Source of the DNA: Labia minor
Taxonomy: Eukaryota > Arthropoda > Insecta > Dermaptera > Spongiphoridae
Direction: 5' to 3'
Length of the DNA: 64,000 nucleotides
NCBI GenBank assembly: GCA_963082975.1
Contig: OY720350.1
Span: 41,691,851-41,755,850, forward strand
Positions 34,049 to 45,827 of this stretch are shown piece after piece. Each line of letters opens with the position of its first letter. Within the stretch, counting starts at the first letter, position 1. A program made the translations under genes and the position numbers. The notes under the pieces are model-generated. The model saw only the letters and a program-made list of their open reading frames with translations. It had not been told where the DNA came from and did not search any database.

Positions 34049-34704
34049 ATAAGTTGACCTGTGGCCAGGTCCGAACCGACCGACGGTTTGAAATAAATTA
34101 ATTTCCAGCTACAGAAACAATTTCAAATAATTTTAATATATTTATTAATGTAATAAAAAACAGATATGGATATAACATAAATATTTTTAATTTTATTTTA
34201 TTTATAATATATAGCTGAAGTAGCCGGCGTTACCCGAGGCTGTGACGTCATGAAGGGCTGGGTGACGTCATATAATTTTAAATTAAGAAAAACATAATGA
34301 AGATGATTTTTCCCGAGGATAAAACCAATACATTCGTGGTGATATGTAAAAAAAATCTCCTTATGTGAAATTTGGTGCGAAAATAACCCTTCCCTTCTTA
34401 TCGTCGATCGCTAATACTACCACTTCCGGTTTCCGGATTTGCACCAAAAGTTGATCAATTCATCCCACTGATGCATTAAGTAAATATACCAAATTTCATC
34501 AAAATCCGTTAAGCCGTTCAGGCTGTACACATCTATACGGACGGACAGACGGACGGACGGACGGACAGACGGACGGACAGACATCATGCTAAAAATACTT
34601 TTTTCTGTTAAGAAAATGCATGATTCGTGGAGATATGTAAAAATCTCCACATGTGAAATTTGGTGTGAAAACAATACCTCCCTTACTATCGTCGGTCGGT
34701 AAAA
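34049..34704 (-). mobile_element. HINE-B copy 5
   Basis: Reverse orientation with both ends intact: taagttgacctgtggccagg at left, ggtcggtaaaaa at right. The GGAC simple repeat is at 34536-34580 and the TGACGTCA pair at 34243 and 34263. It carries about 25 extra bases (gaagtagccggcgttacccg...) just before the first TGACGTCA that other copies lack. These may be ancestral family sequence or a small insertion. The overlapping open frames here are chance readings of the element. Confidence 0.85.
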
Positions 34705-34838
34705 AGGTAAAAGCATCGTTAAAACATGCCGAAATTAAATTTTGTAACAAGCAAGTTCGGTTGAAGGAAATAGTGAAGGCAATATTAAACATCAATCATA
34801 TGACAGTTCGGAATCTTTTGAAAAGAGCAGGCAGCTAA
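34705..34838 (+). pseudogene. Possible coding relic with helix-turn-helix-like end
   Basis: Directly after HINE-B copy 5 an open frame reads KVKASLKHAEIKFCNKQVRL and then KEIVKAILNINHMTVRNLLK RAGS before a stop. The charged, helix-forming composition and the I-(x)6-TVRNLLKR ending resemble a transposase N-terminal helix-turn-helix, but I cannot assign a family. The start codon of the longer frame lies in HINE-B and is not meaningful. Confidence 0.3.
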
Positions 34839-35840
34839 AATAACTTCGATATTTGTCAATCTCGCTGGGAAAAACTTATTATTTTAAATTAATTGTATTT
34901 TCTGGACGAGATAAAAATTTTTATGTTGTTTCCTTTAAACTAATTATAATAATGATTTCCAAAATTGGAAAATTATCAAAAGAATAATCTTCTTATTTTT
35001 ATTTTACCAAAATTAATTAATTAAGACTATTAAAACAAAGATTGATAGAATATTTATTATTTGAAAATTAAGATTTTTCAATTTATATAAGATAATACAA
35101 ATTCATATATTCAAATGTTTAATTTGATCATTTATTTTTATTTTAATAATATAATTTAGCCTGGGTTCACTTTAGACGGTAGAATGTTAATTATTTTATT
35201 CTTCCTAATATTTTGAACATTTAATTGTAAATTTTCGATCATAAAAAACTGAACTTCTAACTCCCATAACTGAAAACTAATCCACTTAGAACTTACATTA
35301 GACTTGATTGTGATCACAAGAGATAAAATCTATATTAAATGAGACTTTAGTTGAGATTATCATTAGTTTAATATAAAATTTCAATGGTAGAGTAATATTA
35401 TCTTAAAATTAGATATTGTATTTCCAAGTATCTAAATTTTTTATCACTTTAATTCTGTTTAAAGTGAAATATTGATCTCGGGACTTTAATTTTAAAGTAC
35501 AATTTTAATTCAGTCTAGGAATAATTTTTCTGGTCAAACAATTTACAGAGGTTTATAAATACTTATATTATTTTATAAATACAGGTTTAATCTGCAGTAA
35601 TCACATTCCTACAAACCTTCCTAATCTGAGTTACTCAAGTCTATTTTCTATTCTTTTCCAACTCACTTAGGTTCATCCTTTCCTTGACCACCCACCGGTC
35701 ATTTCCCAAGCTTTTCTCTTCCATTCTAACCACAAGTACCGTCTATATCAACATTCTTGATTTTATGACCCTAACTATGTTTGGACGTGCTTCCTCGTTT
35801 TGAAGTTCGCTTGACCTCATCCTTCTTAGTCCCATAAATG
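34839..35840. other. AT-rich spacer
   Basis: Nothing recognised; the segment 35590-35830 is less AT-rich but has no ORF or repeat partner here. Confidence 0.45.
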
Positions 35841-35848
35841 CTATAAAA

Positions 35849-36098
35849 CAGTGATTCCCAAAGTCTGTGCCCCGGTTCCTCGAGGCACCCTGAAATATTC
35901 AATTAAACAATTCAGCAATTTTCCAATTCATGAAATTTTTCCCCCAAAATCTTGTTAGATAATTTTTCACTGTTCAATTCGTAAAAAGAAAGTTTTCCAG
36001 TTTTTCAAGAAATCCAAAAAATCTGATATATTGAGGGTGCCGCGGAAAAAATCCGAGAATTTAGGGAGCTGAAAACTGGAAAAGATTGGAAACCTCTG
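35849..36098. mobile_element. hAT MITE (250 bp) with perfect 8-bp duplication
   Basis: Ends CAGTGATTCCC and, in reverse complement, CAGAGGTTTCC. Perfect duplication CTATAAAA at 35841-35848 and 36099-36106. The subterminal words gtgccccggttcctcgaggc and agggtgccgcgg are typical of hAT MITEs. No ORF. Confidence 0.88.
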
Positions 36099-36106
36099 CT
36101 ATAAAA

Positions 36107-38406
36107 GAACTCTATTTTCAAACACTAAATCTATATCGACTCCCAAAATTATAGATAAATTCAGGTATTTTATAGATTAATTAAGTGTATCTAGTGATAT
36201 TGTAGGTTTATATTTTTTTATTGTGTTAATTTTTTATTAGTTTTCTTAACTTGGATTATTTGTAAAAAATTTTTTAACAATATAAGAACTTTTTTATTGT
36301 GATAATTTTGGTTTTAGTCGTATAATCTTTAACAATTAATTGATTGGAACGTTGACATGCAAGAACGAGGATTAATTAAACGGTTATAAGAGTGGAAGAA
36401 TCATGGTATAGAAAAGAAACCAGAGATAAAAGAAGAACGTTGATAAATCATGTATTTTTTCTTTTATCTTCTTTATTAGAAAGCCTCGATTGACAAGAAC
36501 AATTGATTAAAGTGTTTTTTTTTTAGTAATATAAAGGAAAAGTACTCTTATATCACTATATTGAAATTTGTTTTTATTAAAATTAAATTTTATGAAAAAG
36601 ATAAAAGAAATTACAAATTTGATTAGATTATTCTTATAAGAACTGATCAAACAAATTTTTTTTTAATAATTATATTAGTTTTATGAGTGGTATATTTAGT
36701 GAACGGTTTTTAAATGTTTCCAAATCCCCCTTCAATATTTTCTATATAAAAATTTTTTTTTAATAAAATATTTGAACAATTATTAATTAAAACCATCACT
36801 GTATCTATCTATGTTGGAGGCAATTGATTTTAATACTGTAGATCACATTTAAATTATAATCTATAGTTATACACTGAACTTTTATATATTAAATTAAATT
36901 AAATATAAGAGAATAAGATTAACACCAAAAGAATTAATATTTTATTTACAAATTAATAAATTGCGAAATAAAATCTAATAAAATCTTTTTTTTTATATAT
37001 ATTGCAATTTAAATTGGCATAGGAATTGCAAGAGAAAAGCGAAAGGATAAACTCTCCAACTCTTCGATATCAAGTCAATAGGAAAAAAAATAAAAAAACA
37101 GATGATGCTGTCCAATAGAAATCGAATATCTAAATTTATAGCTTTCTATTTTCAAAGAAAAAAAAATGAAATAAATATACTTTACAAATATCGTAAAAAA
37201 AGAGAGAAGTGAAAGTAGATATATTTTTACCTTGACAAATGAGAGTAAGTAACATTATTGAAAATGAAAATTAATGAGGTGTTTTGAATGTTGTTAATAA
37301 AATAAAATAATTGAAATCTATAATATAATTGTTTTTCTTAACCCCTTTCTCTCGTGTCTTAATACATAGGACAATAAATGATATTAACAATAATATAAAT
37401 ATAATATTTATAAGCCGCCACAGGTTGGGTGGCAACAGCGTTTACTTACCTTCTCATAGTCCCATGGCAAGGGAATTTCTCTAGCTGGGATCTATGGGAT
37501 GAAGTCAACACAGCCTCCAGGATCAAAATTGGGAAGCTACTTGATAAAAAGTAGCGGCTCCGATCAAGAAAATCAAGATAAAGGTTGATAGGACCCGTTC
37601 TACTGATTAGGACACCTAATTAATATGACCAACCTGAAAGGCTGTTCTTTCGTGGAATGTACAAAAGTCACAGTTTTTTTCTTTTTCTTTATAACTATAA
37701 TATAACAATAATATTAGTTTATTTAGACACTTATCTTCTCACTATATTAAAAAAATGGCTCCAGGGTGATTAATTTCAAGCTTAAAAACTTTAGCTAACT
37801 TGAAATTATATTACTAAAAAAAATAATATTTATTTTTATAATTTTTATCATCTTACTTAATTGAAAAGTTAAAAGTGATATAATAAAATTATACGTAAAT
37901 ATAAATGTACACCTATATTTAATAATATAAATATAAAAAAAATTTATAAAATAACGTTTTTCCAATAGACTAAAAAGAATAAAATAATTTTTCTATAAGC
38001 CTGAACTTTTATGGATGAATTGCTTCATATTTGTTACTCAGAAACATAATAGATCACGCTATGCCACTATTTGTGTATGTATGTATCATACATATAATAC
38101 ATATTTTTAAAATGTAAAATATAAATTTCTTCTTTTGCATTTTTATATGAGAATTTATAAAAATTCTTTTTTTTTAATTAAATTATTGTTGAAATTAGAT
38201 TATAACATTTTTTTCCCTCTATCTGATTGCATCTTATCAAATTACATCAGGATTATTTTATTTTCAAATAATTCACAAACTCTTCGTTATCTAATTATAA
38301 ATTTTTCCTGTATAACATATACAATAATAATATATGTATATAATTAATTTACTGATTAAATTAAAATATATTTTAAATAAGAACTCAAAAAGAAATAAAT
38401 GTCTTA
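36107..38406. other. AT-rich spacer with one GC-richer patch
   Basis: Mostly low-complexity. The patch at 37410-37660 (gccgccacaggttgggtggc, cccatggcaagggaatttc, ctgggatctatgggatg) has near-balanced composition. It shows no long ORF, no clear exon and no second copy in the window. It could be an old repeat or a low-copy conserved element. Confidence 0.45.
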
Positions 38407-38545
38407 TCTACTTATACTGATTGAAACAAAATGGATGAAAACCTTTTACATACAGACTTTCAACCAAATACTACACTCGGGGGTACAGGGGGCGGAGCCC
38501 CCGTCTAGGTGTGAAGAGCGCCTGGAAGGCGCTCTGATCAGCTAG
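38407..38545 (+). mobile_element. Candidate short canonical Helitron (or its 3' end)
   Basis: The right side has the classic Helitron 3' layout: an 8-bp perfect hairpin AGAGCGCC-TGGAA-GGCGCTCT (38517-38537), a short spacer, then CTAG (38542-38545) followed by T. A second GC hairpin GGGGGC-GGA-GCCCCC lies just upstream (about 38491-38505), also followed by CTAG. A possible 5' end TCTACTTATACTG (38407), preceded by A, fits the A|TC...CTRR|T rule but is weaker. The GC-rich 80 bp stand out sharply from the flanks. Confidence 0.5.
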
Positions 38546-38830
38546 TTAAATTATAAATGAAAATCTTCTATTTCTTCATAATATAGCATTTTTTTATAAC
38601 TTCATTTGGCCTCTGTCTCTTTGTCTGTCTCTTCTCTCTTTTGACAAATTGAAATCAATTTTTCATCATTTTAATATTGAGAGAGACTTTTGAAATTTGA
38701 TTTCAGGATAGATTTTCATTTTGAACGTATTTAAAAATATATTTCATAGCATTAAAATTAATGATGAATTCTTATTAATCAGTTGTATGAGGAGGGGTTT
38801 CTTCCCCTCAGATGATATAGAGAAAATATC
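38546..38830. other. AT-rich spacer
   Basis: Nothing recognised. Confidence 0.45.
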
Positions 38831-38832
38831 TT

Positions 38833-38983
38833 TTTTACTTTCCCGCATACTTCGTATAAGGGAAGTATTGGAATCGTCAAAAATTTAGACTTCGAGATTT
38901 CGATAAATCTTGACGTTTTAGACCTCCCTGAGTCGGAAAATACCATTTTTCGAATTATGTCTGTGTGTGTGTATGTATGTATG

Positions 38984-39014
<31 letters not shown>

Positions 39015-39854
39015 TGTCTTAAGCAAATTTACTCAAAAACTAATCAAGCTAGGACTTCGAAATTTGGTACACCGATATTATTCACAGTTTGTAGATTTCT
39101 ATCAAAATTTCGTCAAAATCGGTTAACCGGAAGTGGTACTTTACCTACACTGGTTGCGTTTACCTTTCAAGTAAAGTACCAGTTTGCTTCGAGATATTTG
39201 CTTCATATTTTGTATATAGATTTAAAAATATGAAAAAAATTCAGATACCAAATTTCATCATGATCTGACTACCGGAAGTGACATTTTACCTATACAAGTA
39301 GCGTTTCTTTTTTACCGACCGACGATAGTAAGGGAGGTATTGTTTTCACACCAAATTTCACCTATGGATATTTTTAGGTACATATCTCCACGAATCATGC
39401 ATTTTCTTAACAGAAAAAAGTATTTTTAGCATGATGTCTGTCCGTACGTCCGTATAGATGTATACAGCCTGAACGGCTAAACGGATTTTGATGAAATTTG
39501 GTATATTTACTTAATACATCAGTAGGATGAATTGATCAACTTTTGGTGCAAATCCGGAAACCGGAAGTGCTAGTATTGCCGATCGAAGAGAGGAAGTGAA
39601 GGGTTATTTTCATATCAAATTTCACGTGAGGACATATCTCCATGTGTTATGCACTTTGTATTGGTTTTATCCTCGAGAAAAATCATCTTCATTAGTTTTT
39701 TCTTAATTTAAAATTATATGACTTCACCCAGCACTTCATGACGTCACAGCCAGCCCTTATATATTATAAATAAAATAAAATTAAAAATATTTATATTATA
39801 TCCATATCTGTTTTTTTTACATTTAAAATATCAGTTAACCGGAAGTAGCACTTT

Positions 39855-39889
<35 letters not shown>

Positions 39890-40035
39890 GTTACCAAATA
39901 TCAAATTTGACACCAATAAACTAATACGAACTGGCTCTTTATCAATACCAAGTTTACACATTCTAAATATTCATTCACAACTCTTTATACCTATTTATAT
40001 GCGGGAAAGTCTAGGGGAGGACACTCCCGCTTATT
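38833..40035 (+). mobile_element. HINE-C (third Helentron-type family), interrupted by HINE-B
   Basis: The 5' end is TTTTTACTTTCCCGCATAC. Subterminal motif ACTTTCCCGCATA (38837-38849) recurs as its exact inverse TATGCGGGAAAGT at 39998-40010, just before the hairpin GGGAG-GACA-CTCCC (40015-40028), and the element closes in CTTATT. Internal order: GTATTGGAATCG, CGAGATTTCGAT, ATGTCTGT (38957) opening a GTAT repeat to about 39013, ATTTGGTAC (39062), CCGGAAGTGG (39127). HINE-B copy 6 lies at 39308-39827. The part after it (ggttaaccggaagtagcact and a TA run at 39859-39887) is again HINE-C. No coding capacity; the 100-codon frame at 39888-40190 spans its 3' end by chance. Confidence 0.85.
39308..39827 (+). 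mobile_element. HINE-B copy 6, 3'-truncated, nested in HINE-C
   Basis: Intact 5' end TTTTTACCGACCGACG in a T-run of HINE-C, a short GTCC repeat (about 39436-39453), and only one intact TGACGTCA (about 39738). It stops after ctgttttttttacatt and lacks the 3' motif and hairpin. Either an incomplete insertion or a later deletion at its 3' boundary. Confidence 0.8.
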
Positions 40036-40964
40036 ATACATTGTATATGTCGCCGATAGAAAGGAAACAAAACAATAGAATAACCTTTTTTTATGAAGAC
40101 AATATATATATATATATATATACATTTATAAAATCTCATATTAATAAAAATTATTTATTTATACACATTAACACATACATATATTTATGAATTAAAAATT
40201 ATATAGTAATTTTTTCATTATCATTTTATAAATATATTTAGAGTAGAATTGTAATATAAAAATTGATATAATAATTAATAAATCAAATCTATATAAAAAG
40301 CATTAATCTATTTTTAATTTAAACTGTATGGGAAAATATTTAGTAGTTGTTTAATAGTTGTTTTAATACTATTGTAAATGTTTTTTTTATTTTAATATTT
40401 CCATCTTAATTTATCGTATTATATGGTAAGTATAGATTGATTTATTTAATTTTTCATTGATGGTGTGGAAAATAAATATTTACTATTTTGCCTAAATAGG
40501 ATAAAGATAAGATTAAAAAAATGATGTAACAACCAACTTTCGTCTGGGGTTTTTATTTCCGTAGAGTGACGCGATCTATAAACTAAGAACAGGCCGTAGA
40601 CAGTGAACCATTAAGGATAAGATAAGGGACACTCACCCCTTACCACGTTTCATTCTTCAGCCCCTATCTTGCAGTTACGCTTTTAGACTAAGATGGATAA
40701 TACTCAAAATAAATAAATGATGAAAAAAATTTAAAGATAACTGACATCGATAATAGAATAGTAAAAAATATAAATAGTCTTTTATGTTATTTTTTAATAT
40801 TAATATAAATTTATAAATATGTGAAAAGGATAGTTGAATGGATATATTACTTATAAAATAAGGACATTAGATAAAAAAAATTAAAAATTTATATTAATAT
40901 TGTTAGGCACTAGGTTATTTTTTAAAACATATCATTAGTTATGTAAAATAAAATTTAAATATCA
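40036..40964. other. AT-rich spacer
   Basis: TA run at about 40102-40122; a GC-richer patch at 40540-40690 (tttcgtctggggtttttatt, cactcaccccttaccacg) with no ORF. Nothing assigned. Confidence 0.45.
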
Positions 40965-41564
40965 GCTGGAGTGTCTCCACTCGACTATCTCGCAATTTGA
41001 ATTGGATTAAATAACATAATATATTATATTTAAATTAAATTTAATTAATTATAAATTATAAATTAAAATTAATGAATAATATTAAATTAAACCAGCGCAT
41101 GTTTGGCTTTTTGTTGATGGCACCACGTCACGTGTTGGCACGTGAGATTTGCAGTGTTAGAAAATTAATTCTGGTATTTTCAGCGATTCAATCAAGCTAA
41201 AATTCGATATATAGCAGTTTTATACAATTTTTAATCATGTGAAAAACGATCAAACATATATCTTTATTTTTACGGTCACTTTAGATGAAAAATAATCAAA
41301 ACGTTGTAGGTAATGACCCTCTTCCGGTTGAGCTACATTTCTCAAAAGTTGATAGAAAACTACGAATTTTGAATAAGGCCTACCTGCCAAATTTTATGAT
41401 TCTGGCTCAAACCGTTTTTGCGTAATCTTGTCTACATACATACATACAGACACACACACACAGACACAGAAAATTTTTTCAACCTTAGTGAAAATGATTC
41501 AGGAACCTTCAAAACGTATAAAAACATCAAAATCTCAACATCGAAAATTTGGCGAGATAGTAAA
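40965..41564 (-). mobile_element. HINE-A copy 3
   Basis: Minus strand; intact 3' hairpin side (gctggagtgtctccactcg), CA/GACA repeat at about 41440-41470, and the 5' end reduced to ggcgagatagtaaaa because about 20 bases of the 5' hairpin arm are missing. Confidence 0.85.
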
Positions 41565-42547
41565 AATTATCAATCTTGATAACAATAATTTTTAATTAAA
41601 CACTCGTGGAAGTTTCAAGATGAGTTATATATTTTCTTTATGTGCATTTCGGTTGTTACACCATTATCAGAGGCTTTATTTTACTCAACTGACATTTACT
41701 CTACAAGTCTACATAAATTTTATGTTTAATATTTGTTGTGGTTTTATATAAAAAAATCAACAAGAAAATATAGATTAGGTTTTTTTTTTGTATTAAAAAT
41801 TTGACTCCCTTCCTTTATTTGTAAATTTCTTCGAGGTGTTTATAAATGTAGGTAAATAGCGATTTCAGATCAGCGAGGTGTAACACTTCCTTTCGATTAC
41901 AATTGTTTATTTTCATTATACAATTAATATCAAAATATAAATGTATTTTTATACATGATTGATCCAAATTTTAAAAAGAAAATTTTTAGCGATCTATCAA
42001 TAAAGACTTGTTATGGTCTATGTATCAAATGAAACAATATGTAATAGAAATCTACACAAAGAAAAAGAAAGAGAGTAAAATTGACTTTTAATGTATTTCT
42101 AAAGAACCCTACGGTATACAAGTGCTTTTTTATTTTTTTTTTTAATGTTGTTATTGCTGTTGTGTTACTAAATAAAATTATTGACATTCGACTAAGATTC
42201 TACAAATACACTTAGAGAAAGGCGTTTCCATTTACAGGGCTTTACAAAGAGTGTGACTATAAGGGTGAGGGGACATATATAGCTGGGCACATACTCAACA
42301 AAAGGGGCCAAGAAATCGTGCGCAAAAGTAAGATATTGGAGATTTTAGTCAAGATTCTCGAATTTGAATCTTTACACTATAATAGTGTATTTATTTAAGT
42401 TATATAGAATATAGGAAGAAACCATTCAATATTTATTATCGGTTATTCAATTAAAAATTAATTAATTATATTTTAAGTTAAGAATGTCAAAGTTAATAAA
42501 CATTTTATTGGAATATTATTTAATTAATATAATTATATTTCAATCAA
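41565..42547. other. AT-rich spacer
   Basis: Nothing recognised; the less AT-rich patch 42190-42330 has no ORF. Confidence 0.45.
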
Positions 42548-43112
42548 TTTTTACTATCTCGCCAGAGATAGTATTGCGATCACGAAAATTTTCAAAATTT
42601 TGATGTTATTATACGTTTTGAGTCATTTTCACTAACAATAAGGTTGAGAAAAATGTCTCTGTGTGTGTGTATGTAGACAAGATTACGCAACGGTTAGAGC
42701 TAGAATAATGTAATTTGGTACACGGGCATTATTCAAAATTCGGAGTTTTCTATCAGCTTTTAAGAAATGTAGATCATCCGGAAGAGGACCATTACCTACC
42801 ATGTTTTCATTTTTTTCCTATAAACTAACGGCAAAAGTAATGATATATGTCTGATAGTTTTTCCACAAGATTAAAAATGGTATAAAACTGCCATATATAG
42901 AATTTCAGCTTGATTGAATCGCTGAAAGTATCGGAATTAATTTTTTAAAACTACAAATCACGCGCCAGCCATCAACAAAGAGCCAAACACGCGCTGGTTT
43001 AATAAATATTATTTATTTATTTTAATTTATAATTAATTATAATTAATTTAAATATAATATATGTTAATTAATCCAATTCAAATTTGCGAGATAGTCGAGT
43101 GGAGACACACCA
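42548..43112 (+). mobile_element. HINE-A copy 4
   Basis: Plus strand. 5' TTTTTACTATCTCGCCAGAG (hairpin with gagatagt), subterminal motif ACTATCTCGC at 42553-42562 and inverse GCGAGATAGT at 43086-43095. The simple repeat is only a short GT run at 42660-42670. The 3' hairpin is decayed (gagtggagacacac). Confidence 0.85.
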
Positions 43113-43468
43113 AATTTTTTTTATATTATTATTCACAACTTCTTAATAAAAGTATTATAAAATGAAACAATTTATTTGGGAGGAAATCTAACATCCCTTG
43201 TAACCATGATCCTTAATGTACATACGATGTGTATCATACAACCATATAGCCCTAGGAGGATCAGGTACTTGATAAATTCAATTATTAACACATGTTTACT
43301 TATTGATTGGTTGATTAGCAGCTGTTAACCATGCTATTCAATTCAAATACAATACAAGGGAGCTATTGTTTCGAAGATGCTATTCGTTTTGTTGGTGTCT
43401 CATAGTTTTTTTCAAATTATAAATGTAATATAAATAGAATATTCCAATATATATTTTATTTAAAAAAT
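43113..43468. other. Low-copy spacer
   Basis: Less AT-rich than average (43190-43400) but with no ORF, repeat partner or RNA motif recognised. Confidence 0.45.
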
Positions 43469-43894
43469 CTGGAGTGTCTTCACTCGACTATCTTGAATTG
43501 GTTTAAATAACACATATTATATTTAAATTAAATTAATTATAAATTAAAAATAATATTTATTAACCAGCGCATGTTTGACACCACGCCACCTGCTGGCTCT
43601 TGATGGGAGTCAACGTGTTAAAAAATTAATTCCGGTATTTTCAGCAATTCAATCAAACTGAAATTCTATATATAGCAGTTTTATACAATTTATAATCATA
43701 TGATAAACTATCAATCATATATCTTTATTTTTACGGTCAGTTTAGAGAAAAAAATTGAAAACGTGGTAGGTAATGGTCAATTTTCTCAACCTTAGTGAAA
43801 ATGAATCAATGTCCTTCAAAACGTATAAAAACATCAAAATCTCGACATCGAAAATTTTCGTGATCGAAATACCTTCTCTGGCGAGATAGTAAAA
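43469..43894 (-). mobile_element. HINE-A copy 5, internally deleted
   Basis: Both ends are present (ctggagtgtcttcactcgac; tctggcgagatagtaaaa) but the central part including the CA repeat and the ATTTGGTA/CCGGAAG words is missing. Confidence 0.8.
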
Positions 43895-44955
43895 AGTGGG
43901 AAAGGGATTTTTCATTTCTTATGTTGGACACCACTGATGTTTTGGTAAGCGGTTGACTTAAACTTCTTAAGTACCCTCCAATCCCTATGCTTCTAATATT
44001 AAAATCAAATTTACTTCTGAGTTAAGCAACAAGTAAAGACATTAAAGCTTAGTTTTGGAACTTTCAAACACTTACCTGTATGTTCTATTATCTATTGGAT
44101 TAGTATTAGGTATTGGATCTGATTCGAAAAGCTAAAATTAACCAAACTCTCTGGAAAATATATTGATAGAATTAAAAATTCCATTATTTACATTAAAAAT
44201 TCTATTTGCCATTTAATAATTACAATCTAGAATCAAATATTCATTTCATTTCTTTGTAATATTTTTTGTTACCAACGCAAAGGATTGCGCCTGGGTGAGT
44301 TAATAGAGAGAAAAAAAAAAGAAAGAATCCGGAAAGAAACTTCCAAGCTGTTTGAGAATATTTCACTACCATTCTCTTAATAAATATCTCCAGTTTTATT
44401 TATTCTTAGATAAAATGTCGTGGATGCATTAAACAGAAACAAGCCAAATTGCTATGCTGTTTACAAGAAAGTTTAAAATCAAGATATTATTCATAAATAA
44501 AGGTCTTAAAGGGCCAAAAAGACACTCAACTGGAAATCTTTAAATAATTAAAATGTCATTGCTATAAATGTTAAGAAAAGGACTTTTGATCATTTAAAAG
44601 TAACTAAAAGGAAATATATATATATATATAGGCATATTTAATTAAATAAATCAAAGAAATATATAGAAATTAAAGAAACTTTTTACATTGAAAAATTTAA
44701 ATAATTAATTAAAGAATAAAGTCAAAATCGAAATTCAAATAAATTAATTGAAGGTTCTTTTATTTAAAAAGAGAATCAATAATTTAAGAAATTCGATTGA
44801 TATTAAAATCTGCCTTGATTATAAATTGAATTGAAAATGCTTATATTAATATGATCCTAGAGTGGAAAATATTTGAATGGATTGAATATTTATTAAGCCT
44901 TTTCTCATCAGCTTCTTATCAGCTCTCTGAACTTTTCAGAATAAAATTTAAATAA
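43895..44955. other. AT-rich spacer
   Basis: Nothing recognised. Confidence 0.45.
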
Positions 44956-45557
44956 GCTGGAGTGTCTCCACTCGACTATCTCGCAATTTGAATTGGATTA
45001 AATAACATAATATATTATATTTAAATTAAATTTAATTAATTATAAATTATAAATAATAAATATTAAACCAGCGCATGTTTGGCTTTTTGTTGATGGCACC
45101 ACGTCACGTGTTGGCGCGTGAGATTTGCAGTGTTAAAAAATTAATTCTGGTACTTTCAGCAATTCAATCAAGCTGAAATTCTATATATAGCAGTTTTATA
45201 CAATGATTAATCATGTGAAAAATTATCAAACATATATCTTTATTTTTACGGTCACTTTAGAGGAAAAAAAATCAAAACGTTGTAGGTAATGACCCTCTTC
45301 CGGTTGAGCTACATTTCTCAAAAGTTGAGAGAAAACTATGAATTTTGAATAATGCTCATGTACCAAATTGCATCATTCTAGCTCAAACCGTTTTTGCGTA
45401 ATCTTGCCTACATACATACACACACACACACACACACAGACATTTTTCTCAACCTTAGTGAAAATGATTCAGGAACCTTCAAAACTTTTAAAAACATCAA
45501 AATCTCAACATCGAAAATTTTCGTGATCGCAATACTATCTCTGGCGAGATAGTAAAA
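44956..45557 (-). mobile_element. HINE-A copy 6 (reference copy)
   Basis: Full-length on the minus strand, about 600 bp. Read 5' to 3': TTTTTACTATCTCGCCAGAG with the hairpin ACTATCTC-GCCA-GAGATAGT; GTATTGCGATCACG; GAGATTTTGATG; ATGTCTGT into a GT repeat (45412-45442); ATTTGGTACATG-like word; CTCAACCGGAAGAGGGTCATT; an AT-rich 3' part with an ACGTGACGTGG word. Then the subterminal motif inverse GCGAGATAGT (44975-44984 on the plus strand as ACTATCTCGC), hairpin GAGTG-GAGA-CACTC (44960-44973) and AGCTTATT. No coding capacity. Confidence 0.88.
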
Positions 45558-45827
45558 ACTACCAGGTTTAATTTACAATATGCCTTCAGGGCCTATAAAG
45601 TCCACCAAAGTGAGGTAGAGGTGTTATGATCAGTAAAACGGAATCTCTAACCAGAGGGTACGCGGTCTGAAATCTAAAAAAAAATATTATTATAAAATTT
45701 ATTTTTATTTTTTACAGTAACTTAAATATATTGTAATTTAATAATTATTATATTGTAATTAATAAATTATTATCTGTCTGCAACCACCATAATAAAATAT
45801 TAATATAAAATATTATTATAATATAAA
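45558..45827. other. Low-copy spacer
   Basis: Contains a less AT-rich patch at 45560-45670 with no ORF; otherwise AT-rich. Confidence 0.4.

Noticed and set aside
34417-34795. Overlapping frames with Val-Arg-Pro-Ser repeats
   Set aside because: They read the GGAC simple repeat and flanks of HINE-B copy 5; equivalent frames break in other copies.
40540-40690. Exon on the minus strand ending in a donor-like gtggtaagg
   Set aside because: Stops occur in the frame leading to the donor and there is no acceptor.
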